Assembly: GCF_014836675.1 (NCBI RefSeq)
Contig: NZ_JACSQK010000008.1
Location: 62,001-126,000, forward strand
Direction: 5' to 3'
DNA length: 64,000 nt
From: Comamonas avium
Lineage (GTDB): Bacteria; Pseudomonadota; Gammaproteobacteria; Burkholderiales; Burkholderiaceae_C
Positions 26,111-35,090 of this stretch are shown piece by piece (within the stretch, counting starts at the first letter, position 1; each line of letters opens with the position of its first letter). Position numbers and translations under genes: made by a program. Under the pieces are notes generated by a model. The model saw nothing but the letters and a program-made list of their open reading frames with translations, had not been told where the DNA came from and did not search any database.

Positions 26111-26166
26111 CCATAAGCCATAAGCCATAAGCCATAAGCCATAAGCCATAAGCCATAAGCCATAAG
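26111..26166. repeat. Eight tandem copies of the heptanucleotide CCATAAG
   Basis: A perfect run of 8 x 7 bp (CCATAAG on +, CTTATGG on -) followed by a ninth, truncated CCATAG. It begins 33 bp upstream of the PaaG-like gene start. On the minus strand each unit contributes an ATG, and at the present copy number one reading frame through the repeat (MAYGLWL units) continues in frame into the gene. Since 7 is not a multiple of 3, each gain or loss of a unit would break or restore that continuity. Confidence 0.95.
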
Positions 26167-26264
26167 CCATAGTCAAATCCCTGCTTATGTTTGCTTCCAA
26201 GTTTTGTGTTTTTTAGGGGGCTAGCTTTGTTTTTAAATTGTTAGGCAGGACAACTTTGTCTGTT

Positions 26265-28100
26265 TCAGGTTCGCTGATACAGCGCATCAATCTCATTGGC
26301 ATAGGTTTTGTAAATGCTGGAGCGGCGCACTTTCATCGTCGCCGTGACTTCCCCGTCGTCGTGATCCAGCTCTTTGGTCAGCAGATGGAATTTGCGAATT
26401 TGCGACACTTGCGCCAGACGTGCGTTGCCTTGGTCGATGACAGTTGTGATGAGCTGTTGTACGCGTTCGTTCTCGACCAGTGAACGAAAGTGTGTGAAGG
26501 CAATACGCTGGGTTTCCGCCCATTTGCCCACGGTTTCGTAGTCGATTTGGACGAGTGCACTGACGAACTTGCGTCCGTCTGCCACTACGATGCATTCCTT
26601 GATGTAGGGGCTGCCTTTCATGGTGTTTTCTATCTCGGATGGCGTAAGGTTCTTGCCACCTGCAGTGATCATGATGTCTTTCAGTCGGTCCACGATTTGC
26701 AGCTGCCCATTGACTTCACGCACCACGTCGCCGGTGTGCAGCCAGCCGTCCTGCAAGGTCTGGGCTGTTGCTTCAGGGTTCTTGTAGTAGCCCACAAAGA
26801 CCATGTCGCCCTGAATTTGAAATTCGCCTGTCACCGTGTCAATGCGGTGCGTGACACCTCGTATGGGAATGCCTACGGTGCCCACTTGCACATGGTGCAG
26901 TTCGTGGCCGGTGACCATACCGGTCGATTCTGTCAGGCCGTACACCTCAATCAGTGGCACACCAATCACGCGGAAGAAACGCACCACATCGGGGGGGATG
27001 GGCGCTGCTCCTGTGAGCGCCACGGTGGCTTCGCGCAGGCCAATGAAGTTTTGCAGCGAACGCAAAATCAACCAATAGTGCATGCCAAAGCGCAGGCGCT
27101 GGCCCAGGCTCCATTGGCTGCGCGGCTTTTCGGCCAAGGGCGTGCAGGCTGCAAAGGCGCGCTCGAACAGGCGCTGGCGGACGCTGCCGGCTTCCTGCAG
27201 CTTGATGGTGATGGAAGCGTGCAGCTTTTCCCAGATGCGTGGGACGCCCAAAAACATGCTAGGGGCAATCTCGCGCAAATCTTCCTGCACGGTGCGAATA
27301 GATTCACCAAAGTGCACTTGTGAGCCGAGATAGATGGGGCAGAACGTGGTGAGCATTTGCTCGGCCACGTGGCACAGCGGCAGGTAGGACAGGTGGGTGG
27401 TGTCTGCGTGCATGTGCAGTCGCTCCACAATGCCTGGCACCACGCCGCGAATGTTGCGGTACGAAATCATCGCACCCTTGGGTTTGCCCGTGGATCCGGA
27501 GGTGTAGATCATCAGACCCAGATCGTCCAGTGTTTGCGTTTGCAGAGCTTGGTCGATCCATGTGGACTGGCCTTGGCGTGCCCCCAGTTGCTCGACTTCG
27601 GCAAAAGTCAGAATGTGCGCGCGCTGCTCGGGTGTGAAGCTGCGCAGGCCTTTGGTCTCCATGACGATGATCTTGCGCAGCTTGGGCAGCTCCGGCCACG
27701 CTTGGAGCAGTTTGTCAGTCTGTTCCTGGTCTTCGCAGACCATGATTTCTATGTCGGCATGTCCCACCACGTACGCCACTTCTGGCGTGGGGCTGGTTGG
27801 GTACACGCCGACAGTGAGGCCGCCCATCAAGCCTGTGCCCATTTGTGCCAGCACCCACTCGATGCGGTTTTCGGCAATCACACCGACATGGCCGCCGGCG
27901 CTCAGGCCCATGCAGCGCAGGCCCATACCAAAGTGGCTGGCGCGTTCGTAGTAGCTGGCCCAGGTAAAGGGTTTCCAGATCCCAAAGTCTTTTTGCCGGA
28001 TGGCAACGCGCTGCGCGTCGCTGCGAGCGCGTTCACGCAGCATTTGAGGCAGGGTGGATTCGGGCAGTTGCAGCGTGGGGTTCATGGAGTCACTCGGCAT
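26265..28100 (-). CDS. Long-chain-type acyl-CoA synthetase (AMP-forming)
   Basis: A 611-aa ANL-superfamily ligase. The AMP-binding P-loop MIYTSGSTGKPKGAMISY lies near 192, YGLTESTG near 382, and GWLHTGDVVREVNGQLQIVDR with KDIMITAGGKNLTPSEIE near 465-500. It activates a carboxylic acid to its acyl-CoA via an acyl-adenylate. The length and N-terminal layout match FadD15-like enzymes. A second ATG five codons in is an alternative start. It lies between the livF-like gene and the isomerase, so its substrate is probably what the transporter imports. Chain length or aromatic preference cannot be inferred. Confidence 0.88.
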   Translation of the reverse strand: MPSDSMNPTLQLPESTLPQMLRERARSDAQRVAIRQKDFGIWKPFTWASYYERASHFGMGLRCMGLSAGGHVGVIAENRIEWVLAQMGTGLMGGLTVGVYPTSPTPEVAYVVGHADIEIMVCEDQEQTDKLLQAWPELPKLRKIIVMETKGLRSFTPEQRAHILTFAEVEQLGARQGQSTWIDQALQTQTLDDLGLMIYTSGSTGKPKGAMISYRNIRGVVPGIVERLHMHADTTHLSYLPLCHVAEQMLTTFCPIYLGSQVHFGESIRTVQEDLREIAPSMFLGVPRIWEKLHASITIKLQEAGSVRQRLFERAFAACTPLAEKPRSQWSLGQRLRFGMHYWLILRSLQNFIGLREATVALTGAAPIPPDVVRFFRVIGVPLIEVYGLTESTGMVTGHELHHVQVGTVGIPIRGVTHRIDTVTGEFQIQGDMVFVGYYKNPEATAQTLQDGWLHTGDVVREVNGQLQIVDRLKDIMITAGGKNLTPSEIENTMKGSPYIKECIVVADGRKFVSALVQIDYETVGKWAETQRIAFTHFRSLVENERVQQLITTVIDQGNARLAQVSQIRKFHLLTKELDHDDGEVTATMKVRRSSIYKTYANEIDALYQRT

Positions 28101-28134
28101 TCAAAAAATGAAGAAAAGCAGGGTGCAAAAGCGT

Positions 28135-28953
28135 TCAGGACAACCAGCGTTTGCGCCGCTTGTATTGCTTGATGTCTTTGAAACTTTTGGCCTCGCCATG
28201 ACCGCCCATGCCCAGATAAAACTCGCGCACATCGGGGTCGTTGGAGAGCTTTTCGGCGCTGCCGTTGATGACGATTTTTCCGTTCTCCATGATGTAACCG
28301 CTGTGAGCGACCGCCAGAGCCACGGTGGCGTTTTGCTCCACCAGCAGCATGGAGGTACCGTGCTCGGCATTGATGCGGGCAATGATGGTGAAGATGTCTT
28401 CCACCAGCCTGGGGGAAAGGCCTAGTGAGGGTTCGTCCAGCAAAATCAATTCGGGTTGCGCAATCAGTGCGCGGCCAATGGCCAGCATTTGCTGCTCTCC
28501 ACCAGAGAGGTAGCCTGCCAATCCCTTGCGGCGTTCGTGCAGGCGTGGAAAGTAGGTGTAGACGAGATCAAAGTCGGGCGCTTTGGCGCTGGTGCGGCCG
28601 GTGAGCGCATAGGTGGAGGCAATAAGGTTCTCCTCGACCGTGAGATCTTCAAACACGCGCCGACCTTCCATGACATGCGATAGACCTTGGCGCACCAGTT
28701 GCTGGGGCGCAGTGCTGCCAATGTCTTTCCCGTTGAAGCGGATAGCGCCGGATTCCAGAACACCATCTTCCAGCTCCAGCAGACCCGATGCGGCCTTGAG
28801 AGTGGTGGATTTTCCCGCGCCATTGCTGCCCAGCAGAGCCACGATCTGGCCCCGTGGCACGGCTATGGACAGACCACGCAGGGCCTGTACGACCTTGTTG
28901 TAGATCACTTCAATATTGTTGATCTCGAGGACGTTGTCTGTGGTGGTCTGCAT
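28135..28953 (-). CDS. Branched-chain-amino-acid-type ABC transporter ATP-binding protein, LivF-like
   Basis: 272 aa from the ATG at 28953; the longer open frame upstream overlaps the substrate-binding-protein gene and lacks family sequence. Walker A is GSNGAGKST (near 46), signature YLSGGEQQML (near 148), Walker B LILLDEPSLGLSP (near 169). The C-terminus is extended by a basic tail (KQYKRRKRWLS). It pairs with the LivG-like ATPase to energise uptake through the LivH/LivM-like permeases. Confidence 0.88.
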   Translation of the reverse strand: MQTTTDNVLEINNIEVIYNKVVQALRGLSIAVPRGQIVALLGSNGAGKSTTLKAASGLLELEDGVLESGAIRFNGKDIGSTAPQQLVRQGLSHVMEGRRVFEDLTVEENLIASTYALTGRTSAKAPDFDLVYTYFPRLHERRKGLAGYLSGGEQQMLAIGRALIAQPELILLDEPSLGLSPRLVEDIFTIIARINAEHGTSMLLVEQNATVALAVAHSGYIMENGKIVINGSAEKLSNDPDVREFYLGMGGHGEAKSFKDIKQYKRRKRWLS

Positions 28954-29017
28954 GGCGTTATCAAGCTTGTAAACAAGGGAGCTCAGAAGGTGCACTCTGT
29001 GCGCTGCCTGGCGGGTG

Positions 29018-30214
29018 TTACTTCGCCAGTGAAATCCATTCAGAAGCGGGGAGCATTTTTTTTGCCTTGAAGTCCGCACGGTAGACGCGGCCAACAGGAA
29101 TGGAGTTGCCCTTGATGGTGATGGGCACACCAATCAAGCCTCCGGTATCAAAGTTTTCCAGGCTGTTGAGCGCAGCTTTGAGGTTAGCCCCTGTCAATGG
29201 TTTGCCAGTCTTCAGACAGCGGCGCGCCGATTCAGTGAATAGCATGGCGGCCAGAAAGCCCTGGATGTAGGCCGTGCTCTGGTACTCGGGGCGCATCGCG
29301 CGGATTTTCTCCAGCATCGGCGCCTTCTCGGTGTCGTAGTAGTAGCGGAATGGCATAACGCCCATGAAACCGTCACCGTTTTCACCCATCTGCATGACGG
29401 TGGAGTTATCCATGGTCCAGAAGGTGCCCATCCATTTGCTGGTCATGCCCATTTGCTTGCCTTGAGTCACAAACTCGGGAATGGGGGCAAGGATGTAACC
29501 GTGGAAGATGGTGTAGTCAGGCGCGGCACGGCGCAGCTTGATGACTTCGGTGGAGATATCTACGCTGCCAGCGGGCGTCATGATCTTGATGGGCACGTTC
29601 AGACCCATTTCCTTCGCGAGCTTTTCGCTGCTCTCAATGGGGTCGCGGCCAAACTCAGAGTCCGAGTAGACGAAGGCCACTTTGGCGCCCGGTTTTTCCT
29701 TGGCAATGTGACGCAGCAAGATGCCGAACATCTCGGTGTAATCAGGACCGACCAAAAACTGATTGGGGTATTTTTGGGGGTTGTTCAACTCGGTGGCAAA
29801 TGAGGCGCCCGCCATCAAGATGTTGCTGTTGCGATTGAGCTCAGGGTTGATGGTTTTGGCAAAGCCGGTGGAGTCGCCGTAGTAGAGGTTGATTTTGTTC
29901 TGGCTTGTGAGTTTTTTGAAGGTGGCAACCGAGACATCCACCTTGTAGCCTGTGTCTTCTGGAACGTATTTGAGCTTGCGACCTTCTACGCCACCGGCAT
30001 CATTGGTCATCTTCACAAAGTCGGCAATTCCCGCGTTGATGCCCACGCCCGCAAAGGCAAATACGCCTGTCATGGGAATGGAGCCGCCAATGACGATGTC
30101 TTTGTTGATTTGCGCCAGCACACTCAAGGGCGATGCGGCCAGTGCGCTGGCACCGACTGACGCAGCAGCCATCAGCATGCTGCGGCGGGGCTGAGAAATC
30201 AGAGTTTTTTCCAT
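29018..30214 (-). CDS. Periplasmic substrate-binding protein of a Liv/HAAT-type ABC transporter
   Basis: 398 aa from the ATG at 30214, with a strong CAGGAG site 7 bases upstream. The signal region QPRRSMLMAAASVGASALA holds a twin arginine before the hydrophobic core, so Tat export is possible. The mature protein has the type I periplasmic-binding fold (IVIGGSIPMTGVFAFAG near 38, VAFVYSDSEFGRDP near 180). It is inferred to bind an organic or aromatic acid rather than leucine, because ligase and isomerase genes follow. Confidence 0.88.
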   Translation of the reverse strand: MEKTLISQPRRSMLMAAASVGASALAASPLSVLAQINKDIVIGGSIPMTGVFAFAGVGINAGIADFVKMTNDAGGVEGRKLKYVPEDTGYKVDVSVATFKKLTSQNKINLYYGDSTGFAKTINPELNRNSNILMAGASFATELNNPQKYPNQFLVGPDYTEMFGILLRHIAKEKPGAKVAFVYSDSEFGRDPIESSEKLAKEMGLNVPIKIMTPAGSVDISTEVIKLRRAAPDYTIFHGYILAPIPEFVTQGKQMGMTSKWMGTFWTMDNSTVMQMGENGDGFMGVMPFRYYYDTEKAPMLEKIRAMRPEYQSTAYIQGFLAAMLFTESARRCLKTGKPLTGANLKAALNSLENFDTGGLIGVPITIKGNSIPVGRVYRADFKAKKMLPASEWISLAK

Positions 30215-30258
30215 GCTTGTCTCCTGGTGGTTGTTGTGGCAGAAAAGTGCCGGAGGAC

Positions 30259-31296
30259 TCAATTGCGGAAAGGCCAGAGGTGGAAGTAACGGCGAATGCG
30301 GCGCCAGATTTCCGCCAGGCCATGGGGCTCAAAAACCAAGAATCCGATGATCAGTAAACCGAAGATGACAGTGCGCACGGGCGAGAGGAAAACTGCCAGT
30401 TCGGTACCACCGGGTAGCACGGACACCAGCAGCTTGAGTATCTCGGGCACCATCGTCATGAAGACCGCGCCGAGGATGCCGCCGAGGATGGAGCCCATGC
30501 CTCCGACGATGATGGCTGCGAGAAAGAAAATGGACATCAAGAGCGGGAAGCTCTCTGGTGTGACCACACGGAAAAAATACGCCCACATCCCGCCTGCGAC
30601 ACCAGCGTAGAACGATGACAGGCCAAACGACAGCAGCTTGTAGCGCAGCAGTGGGATACCCAGCACTTCAGCCGAAATATCGCGATCACGGATGGCGATA
30701 AAAGCGCGACCAATGCGTGTGCGAAACAGGTTGGCTGCGCCAAGCAACATCAGGATGGTGACGGGCACAATCAGCCAATACAGCCGGAACGAGGTGTCCA
30801 GCGGCATGCCAAACAAGCTGGCTGGGTTGATCGACAGCCCCGTGGTGCCGCCCGTGAGCTTCATATTGCTGAACAGAAAGTGCGCAATGAAAGAGGCCGC
30901 AATGGTGGCAATCGCCAGATACAGCCCTTTGACGCGTAGTGAAGGAATGCCAACGACGATGCCGCCAACCATGGCGACCAAGCCGCTTGCCAGCAGATTG
31001 AGCAAAAATGGTGTGCTCCAGTGCGTCTCCAGCACAGCCACTGTATAGGCACCCAAACCCATGAAAGCAGCCTGCCCCAGACTGACCAGACCGGTGTAAC
31101 CGGTGAGGATGTTCAAGCCGGTGGCGCTGGCCACATTGATGGCAACCAGACAGGCCATGTAGAGCCAGTATTCCGTCGCCAAAAAGGGAAAGAGCATGAG
31201 CAGGGCGGCTGCAAGGCACAGCCAGACTTTTTGTGTGCGAGAGTCAAACAGGGCAGCATCTGCCACATAACTTTCTTTGAGCGTTCCAATGCGCAT
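30259..31296 (-). CDS. LivM-like permease of the HAAT-type ABC transporter
   Basis: A 345-aa membrane protein with about 8-10 helices. The family signatures TGLNILTGYTGLVSLGQAAFMGLGAY (about 65-90) and RIGRAFIAIRDRDISAEVLGI (about 195-215, the ATPase-coupling loop) are visible. It begins 32 bp after the livH-like stop. Confidence 0.9.
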   Translation of the reverse strand: MRIGTLKESYVADAALFDSRTQKVWLCLAAALLMLFPFLATEYWLYMACLVAINVASATGLNILTGYTGLVSLGQAAFMGLGAYTVAVLETHWSTPFLLNLLASGLVAMVGGIVVGIPSLRVKGLYLAIATIAASFIAHFLFSNMKLTGGTTGLSINPASLFGMPLDTSFRLYWLIVPVTILMLLGAANLFRTRIGRAFIAIRDRDISAEVLGIPLLRYKLLSFGLSSFYAGVAGGMWAYFFRVVTPESFPLLMSIFFLAAIIVGGMGSILGGILGAVFMTMVPEILKLLVSVLPGGTELAVFLSPVRTVIFGLLIIGFLVFEPHGLAEIWRRIRRYFHLWPFRN

Positions 31297-31328
31297 GGCT
31301 CGGTGTCTCCTGGGTTCTGGTTCTGGGC

Positions 31329-32210
31329 TTAGAGCCGCTCGATTTCGTGTGTACCAAACAGGCCATACGGGCGGATCATCAAGATCACCACCAGCACAAT
31401 GAAGGTGGCTAGCAACTTGTATTCACCGCCCAGATAGGCCCCGGCCAGCGCTTCGACTAGTCCAATCACCAGACCGCCAATGAGTGCACCCAGTACGCTG
31501 TCGAGGCCGCCCACAATCACGACGACGAGTACGGATAGACCAAACACGCCCATGCTGGAGGACAGGCCGCCGATGGAGCCGACGATGATTCCTGAGACAG
31601 CGGCAATCATGGCGGAGACCACCCACGCGAGCGAGAACACGCGGGGCACGTTGATGCCTACGGAGTAGGCTGCAGCCTGATCGCTGGCGGTGGCACGCAG
31701 TGCCACACCACCGCGCCAGAAACGGAACACCAGCAGCACGGTAGCGATGAACACCACGGCAATTACAGAGCCCCAAAACACCTTCGGTGCGAGGAAAACT
31801 TCACCGAGCATGATGGGCTGGGTGGGCATAAAGTCCGGTAGACGACGCTGATCGGCTGTCCAGATCATTTCCACAATGCCTATCAGCACGGAGGTCAGAC
31901 CCACCGTGACCATGAACACCGAGATGGGGGGCTCACCTAGCAGGGGGCGAATGATGGTTCGCTCAATCACTGCACCTAGCACACCGCTGGCCAACACTGC
32001 TGCGGGTATGGCAAGCCACAAAGGCAGCGCCCACATTGCGGCAAAGGTGAAAAACAGATAAGCCCCCATCATGAGCATTTCACCAATGGCGATATTCACC
32101 ACCCGCGTGGCCTTGTAGACCAGCACAAAGGCCAGTGCTGCGAGGGCGTACAAACCACCGCTGGCAATGCCAGTGAGGCTGATTTCAAACAGATAGGCCC
32201 AATCCATCAT
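31329..32210 (-). CDS. LivH-like permease of the HAAT-type ABC transporter
   Basis: A 293-aa inner-membrane permease. The N-terminal GIASGGLYALAALAFVLVYKATRVVNIAIGEM stretch (about 15-46) and GLLGALI-like loop region (DSVLGALIGGLVIGLVEAL near 240) fit LivH. Its start overlaps the LivG-like stop by 4 bp, indicating translational coupling. Confidence 0.9.
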   Translation of the reverse strand: MMDWAYLFEISLTGIASGGLYALAALAFVLVYKATRVVNIAIGEMLMMGAYLFFTFAAMWALPLWLAIPAAVLASGVLGAVIERTIIRPLLGEPPISVFMVTVGLTSVLIGIVEMIWTADQRRLPDFMPTQPIMLGEVFLAPKVFWGSVIAVVFIATVLLVFRFWRGGVALRATASDQAAAYSVGINVPRVFSLAWVVSAMIAAVSGIIVGSIGGLSSSMGVFGLSVLVVVIVGGLDSVLGALIGGLVIGLVEALAGAYLGGEYKLLATFIVLVVILMIRPYGLFGTHEIERL

Positions 32211-33052
32211 GCGGCTCCTGCGGTGCTGTGGAATTTGTGGCGCAGATCGTGGACATCGCCGGAGCCCAGATAGGCTTTGATGACCTCGGGGTTGCCTTGC
32301 ACGTCAGAAGGCAAGCCTTGTGCAATGACCTGGCCAAAGTTGAGGACCACCACGTGATCAGACAGATCCATGACCATGCCCATGTCATGCTCGACCATGA
32401 GCACAGTCACATCCCATTCGGTGCGTACATCGAGGATGAAGCGGGCCATGTCTTCGGTCTCTTCGCGATTCATGCCGGCGACAGGCTCATCGAGCATGAG
32501 GATTTCGGGCTGCATGGCCAGCGCGCGGGCCATTTCCACGCGCTTTTGCAATCCGTAGGAGAGGGCCGCGACGGGCGCATGGCGGATATGGTCGATCTCT
32601 AGAAAATCGATGATGCGCTCTTCAATGTCTGCGCGCAGCGCGGCTTCTTCGCGGCGTGCCTTACCTATGTAGAACAGCGCGTCGAGCACATTAGTTTTCA
32701 GGTGGGCATGGCGGCCCAGCTTGATGTTGTCGAGCACCGTCATGCCGCGAAACAGAGCAATGTTTTGGAAGCTGCGGCCCAAACCCCTCTTGGCGCGCTG
32801 GGGCGCTGGGATCCGGGTGATGTCTTGTCCTTTGAAGGCAATGCGGCCTTCTGTGGGTTTGTAAAAGCCAGAGATGGTGTTGAACAGCGAAGTCTTGCCA
32901 GCCCCGTTGGGGCCGATGACCGCAGTGATGGAGCCTGGCTGCACATCGAAGCTAACTCCGGTCAGGGCTTTGACGCCACCAAAAGCCAAGGTCAGACCGT
33001 TGACACTGAGCAGCGGCGATGTCGTGGCCTGTGAGGTTTGATGAGTTTGCAT
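32207..33052 (-). CDS. LivG-like ATP-binding protein of the HAAT-type ABC transporter
   Basis: A 281-aa ABC ATPase. Walker A GPNGAGKTS near 47, a variant signature ALSYGLQKRVEMARAL near 165 (SYG rather than SGG, common in this subfamily), Walker B ILMLDEPVAGM near 188, and the switch His in MVEHDMGMVMD. It is the first gene of the seven-gene minus-strand run livG-livH-livM-binding protein-livF-ligase-isomerase. The promoter region faces a divergent TetR gene. Confidence 0.9.
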   Translation of the reverse strand: MQTHQTSQATTSPLLSVNGLTLAFGGVKALTGVSFDVQPGSITAVIGPNGAGKTSLFNTISGFYKPTEGRIAFKGQDITRIPAPQRAKRGLGRSFQNIALFRGMTVLDNIKLGRHAHLKTNVLDALFYIGKARREEAALRADIEERIIDFLEIDHIRHAPVAALSYGLQKRVEMARALAMQPEILMLDEPVAGMNREETEDMARFILDVRTEWDVTVLMVEHDMGMVMDLSDHVVVLNFGQVIAQGLPSDVQGNPEVIKAYLGSGDVHDLRHKFHSTAGAA

Positions 33053-33063
33053 GAAAGCGAAGG

Positions 33064-33103
33064 CTCCACAAAATTTATCTACTTGCGAGTAGATTTTGTG
33101 GAG
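33064..33103. promoter_or_regulatory. Nested dyad (probable TetR operator) in front of the livG-like operon
   Basis: CTCCACAAAAT ... ATTTTGTGGAG (33064-33074 and 33093-33103) encloses CTACT-TGCG-AGTAG (33079-33092). The left side carries a 4-base TTAT insertion between the two arms. It lies 12 bp upstream of the LivG-like start. A half-site-like AGTAGA recurs near 33233 in front of the TetR gene, so the divergent regulator may bind both. Confidence 0.6.
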
Positions 33104-33264
33104 ATATGCATTTTTCGTAATCAGTGCTTACCCATTCGGTGAAAACCTTAAGGCACTGTCAAGCAAAAGAATTTTAAATAAATGACATGTGTGATGACTT
33201 GATAAATATGATTTGATGGATGCTTACCTAAGAGTAGACTTTTGTTTTTTTACGGCGTCCTATC

Positions 33265-33912
33265 ATGTCGAAGTTCACTGAAATAAACGTGCGCTCTGCT
33301 TCGTCGCAAGCCCTTTCTGCTCGTGAGCAAAGTCGCATGGCAAAGCGCCAGGCTGTGCTTTCAACGGCGGCCCAGCTGTTTAATGAGAGAGGGTTTCATG
33401 CCACTTCATTGGACGATATTGCAGCCCGATTGGGTGTGAGCAAACCCACGCTGTACTACTACGTTAAAAGTAAGGATCAGATCTTGCTTGAATGTGTGCG
33501 GCAGGGCCTGGAGATGACGTTAGAGGGCATTGAAGTGTCACGTCAGGCTGGTGGAACGGCGTTGGATCAGCTGGAAGCTTGCATGCGTGTTTACGCGCGC
33601 ATCGTCACCATGGACTTTGGCATGTGCTTGATCAGGGTCGGGGATGAACAGTTGCCTCCCGAGAGTCGGAAGGCATTGCGCCGCATGAAGGCGCAAATTG
33701 ATCTTGCATTTCGGCGTTTGGTGGAAGCAGGCGTGCAGCAGGGCCTTTTGGCACCTTGCGATCCAAAAATGACGGCCTTCATGATTGGTGGTGCGTTGAG
33801 CTGGATTGGCAAATGGTACGACAGCGGAGGAGCTTACTCCCCTGACGAAATTGCCGAGCAAGCAGTCAGGACCTTGCTCCAAGGAGTTTTATTGCGTGAG
33901 TCTGAGACTTAG
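33265..33912 (+). CDS. TetR/AcrR-family transcriptional regulator
   Basis: A 215-aa repressor-type protein. The N-terminal HTH reads QAVLSTAAQLFNERGFHATSL followed by DDIAARLGVSKPTLYYYVKSKDQIL (about 30-75), a textbook TetR domain. The C-terminal helical domain (TALDQLEACMRVYARIV onward) would bind the effector. It is transcribed away from the Liv/acyl-CoA operon and is inferred to repress it until an acyl-CoA or the imported acid is present. An ATG at codon 25 is a possible later start. Confidence 0.88.
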   Translation: MSKFTEINVRSASSQALSAREQSRMAKRQAVLSTAAQLFNERGFHATSLDDIAARLGVSKPTLYYYVKSKDQILLECVRQGLEMTLEGIEVSRQAGGTALDQLEACMRVYARIVTMDFGMCLIRVGDEQLPPESRKALRRMKAQIDLAFRRLVEAGVQQGLLAPCDPKMTAFMIGGALSWIGKWYDSGGAYSPDEIAEQAVRTLLQGVLLRESET

Positions 33913-34456
33913 CTAACTGTCGGCGCATCGAACGGATACATACAAGATGTGCTTTTTGCACACGTTTCTCTCAAAGCTGCGGGAATCCGTCGTTTTGTTA
34001 CCCATTGAGCAAGAGCGCTGCGGACATGCGTGGGTATGTACCAGACTTGCAACGGTGTCGGCGTGCTTGGGTGCTATGGGTGATTTTGCGGTCTGTAGCA
34101 CTGCCTGTAGGACCCCGGAAAACGCCCAAAACCCCGAATTGCCTGACCGGCGCTACGCAGCAGGCCTTCGCAGCGCTGGCAGGGCTCCCTGTCAACAAGG
34201 AAGCGTGCGGATGGCTCTACTGCAAACGCGGCACAGATACGCTGGAAAAATCAAGTCGTTATCGTGCACAAGCACGGGAAAATTTCACGGAAAAGGTATT
34301 TGCTTGCATGGCTGCAGCACCTGCAAGCCGCTGTGCGTAACAGCAGCCATGCTGGTGAGGTTTGGCACTGCGTCGGACGCACATGGGCAAAAAAAGGAGC
34401 CACGTTTTGGAAGGTGCTCGCAGGCCTGTAAATACCGATGCCTTCTGTTTTTTGAA
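33913..34456. other. ~540-bp region with only weak coding potential
   Basis: A + strand frame at about 34005-34340 (TTG start; an ATG at 34026 would also serve) encodes up to 111 aa, with a basic C-terminal half (EKSSRYRAQARENFTEKVF). It has no convincing ribosome site and I recognise no family. Two other overlapping frames are equally long. I treat the stretch as non-coding or a gene relic. Confidence 0.35.
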
Positions 34457-34484
34457 AAAAAAGCCTGCTCGGTCTGAGCAGGCT
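34454..34484 (-). terminator. Intrinsic terminator of the HU gene
   Basis: On the minus strand the 9-bp stem AGCCTGCTC/GAGCAGGCT (loop AGACC) is followed by eight T residues, 21 bp after the HU stop. Confidence 0.85.
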
Positions 34485-34505
34485 TGGTTTAGCAGTTAGT
34501 TTTTC

Positions 34506-34778
34506 TTAGTTCACTGCATCTTTTAATGCTTTGCCTGGGCTGAACTTGGGCACTTTGGTTGCTTTGATCTTCAGTGCCTCGCCGGTACGTGGATTGCGGC
34601 CATTGCGCGCTGCACGTGTCGTTACGCCAAAGCTGCCAAAGCCCACCAGCGACACAGTGTCGCCCTTTTGCAGGGAGGCCTTGACCACCTCCAAGGTTGC
34701 ATCCAGTGCGCGAGCAGCAGATGCTTTGGACATGTCGGCGTTGTTTGCAATGTAGGCAATCAGTTCAGATTTGTTCAC
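34506..34778 (-). CDS. hupB: HU-family nucleoid DNA-binding protein
   Basis: A 90-aa histone-like protein that dimerises and bends DNA. The N-terminal [11 protein letters not shown], the LVGFGSFG turn (near 46) and the DNA-binding arm with [14 protein letters not shown] (near 61-74) are all typical, and the length equals the family norm. It is a housekeeping gene with its own terminator. Confidence 0.95.
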   Translation of the reverse strand: MNKSELIAYIANNADMSKASAARALDATLEVVKASLQKGDTVSLVGFGSFGVTTRAARNGRNPRTGEALKIKATKVPKFSPGKALKDAVN

Positions 34779-35090
34779 AGGTGCTTTCTTTTCGGTAAAT
34801 CAGGGATGTAGAGCTTATTACACAAGCGCTGGCAGCTCTCTTTGTTCACTGTAAATTTTGCGTATTTTGATCACCATTGCCTCCGGGCAACCACTGCAAG
34901 ACAGAAATTACGGGGCAATCTGCGGCCAGCGCAGATATAACACTACAGCGCATTCAGGAAGCGGCAGCAGCGTGTGACAGAGCCGAGCTACCATATCGGC
35001 ATTGATGCCAGGGTCACAGCAGTAGGCCTGACAGAACCCGGAAGCTGCCGCGAGTCACCTCCCGTACTCCATAAGAAATAGGGCGCTTTG
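34779..35090. other. 312-bp divergent intergenic region
   Basis: This lies between the HU gene (-) and the GGDEF gene (+) and must hold both promoters. I see no strong hairpin, repeat or small frame in it. Confidence 0.5.

Noticed and set aside
26111-26166. CRISPR or minisatellite interpretation of the CCATAAG run
   Set aside because: Units are 7 bp with no spacers; it is a simple heptanucleotide repeat.
34005-34340. Possible 111-aa gene after the TetR regulator
   Set aside because: TTG start, no ribosome site, no family, and overlapping frames of similar length; reported only as weak potential.
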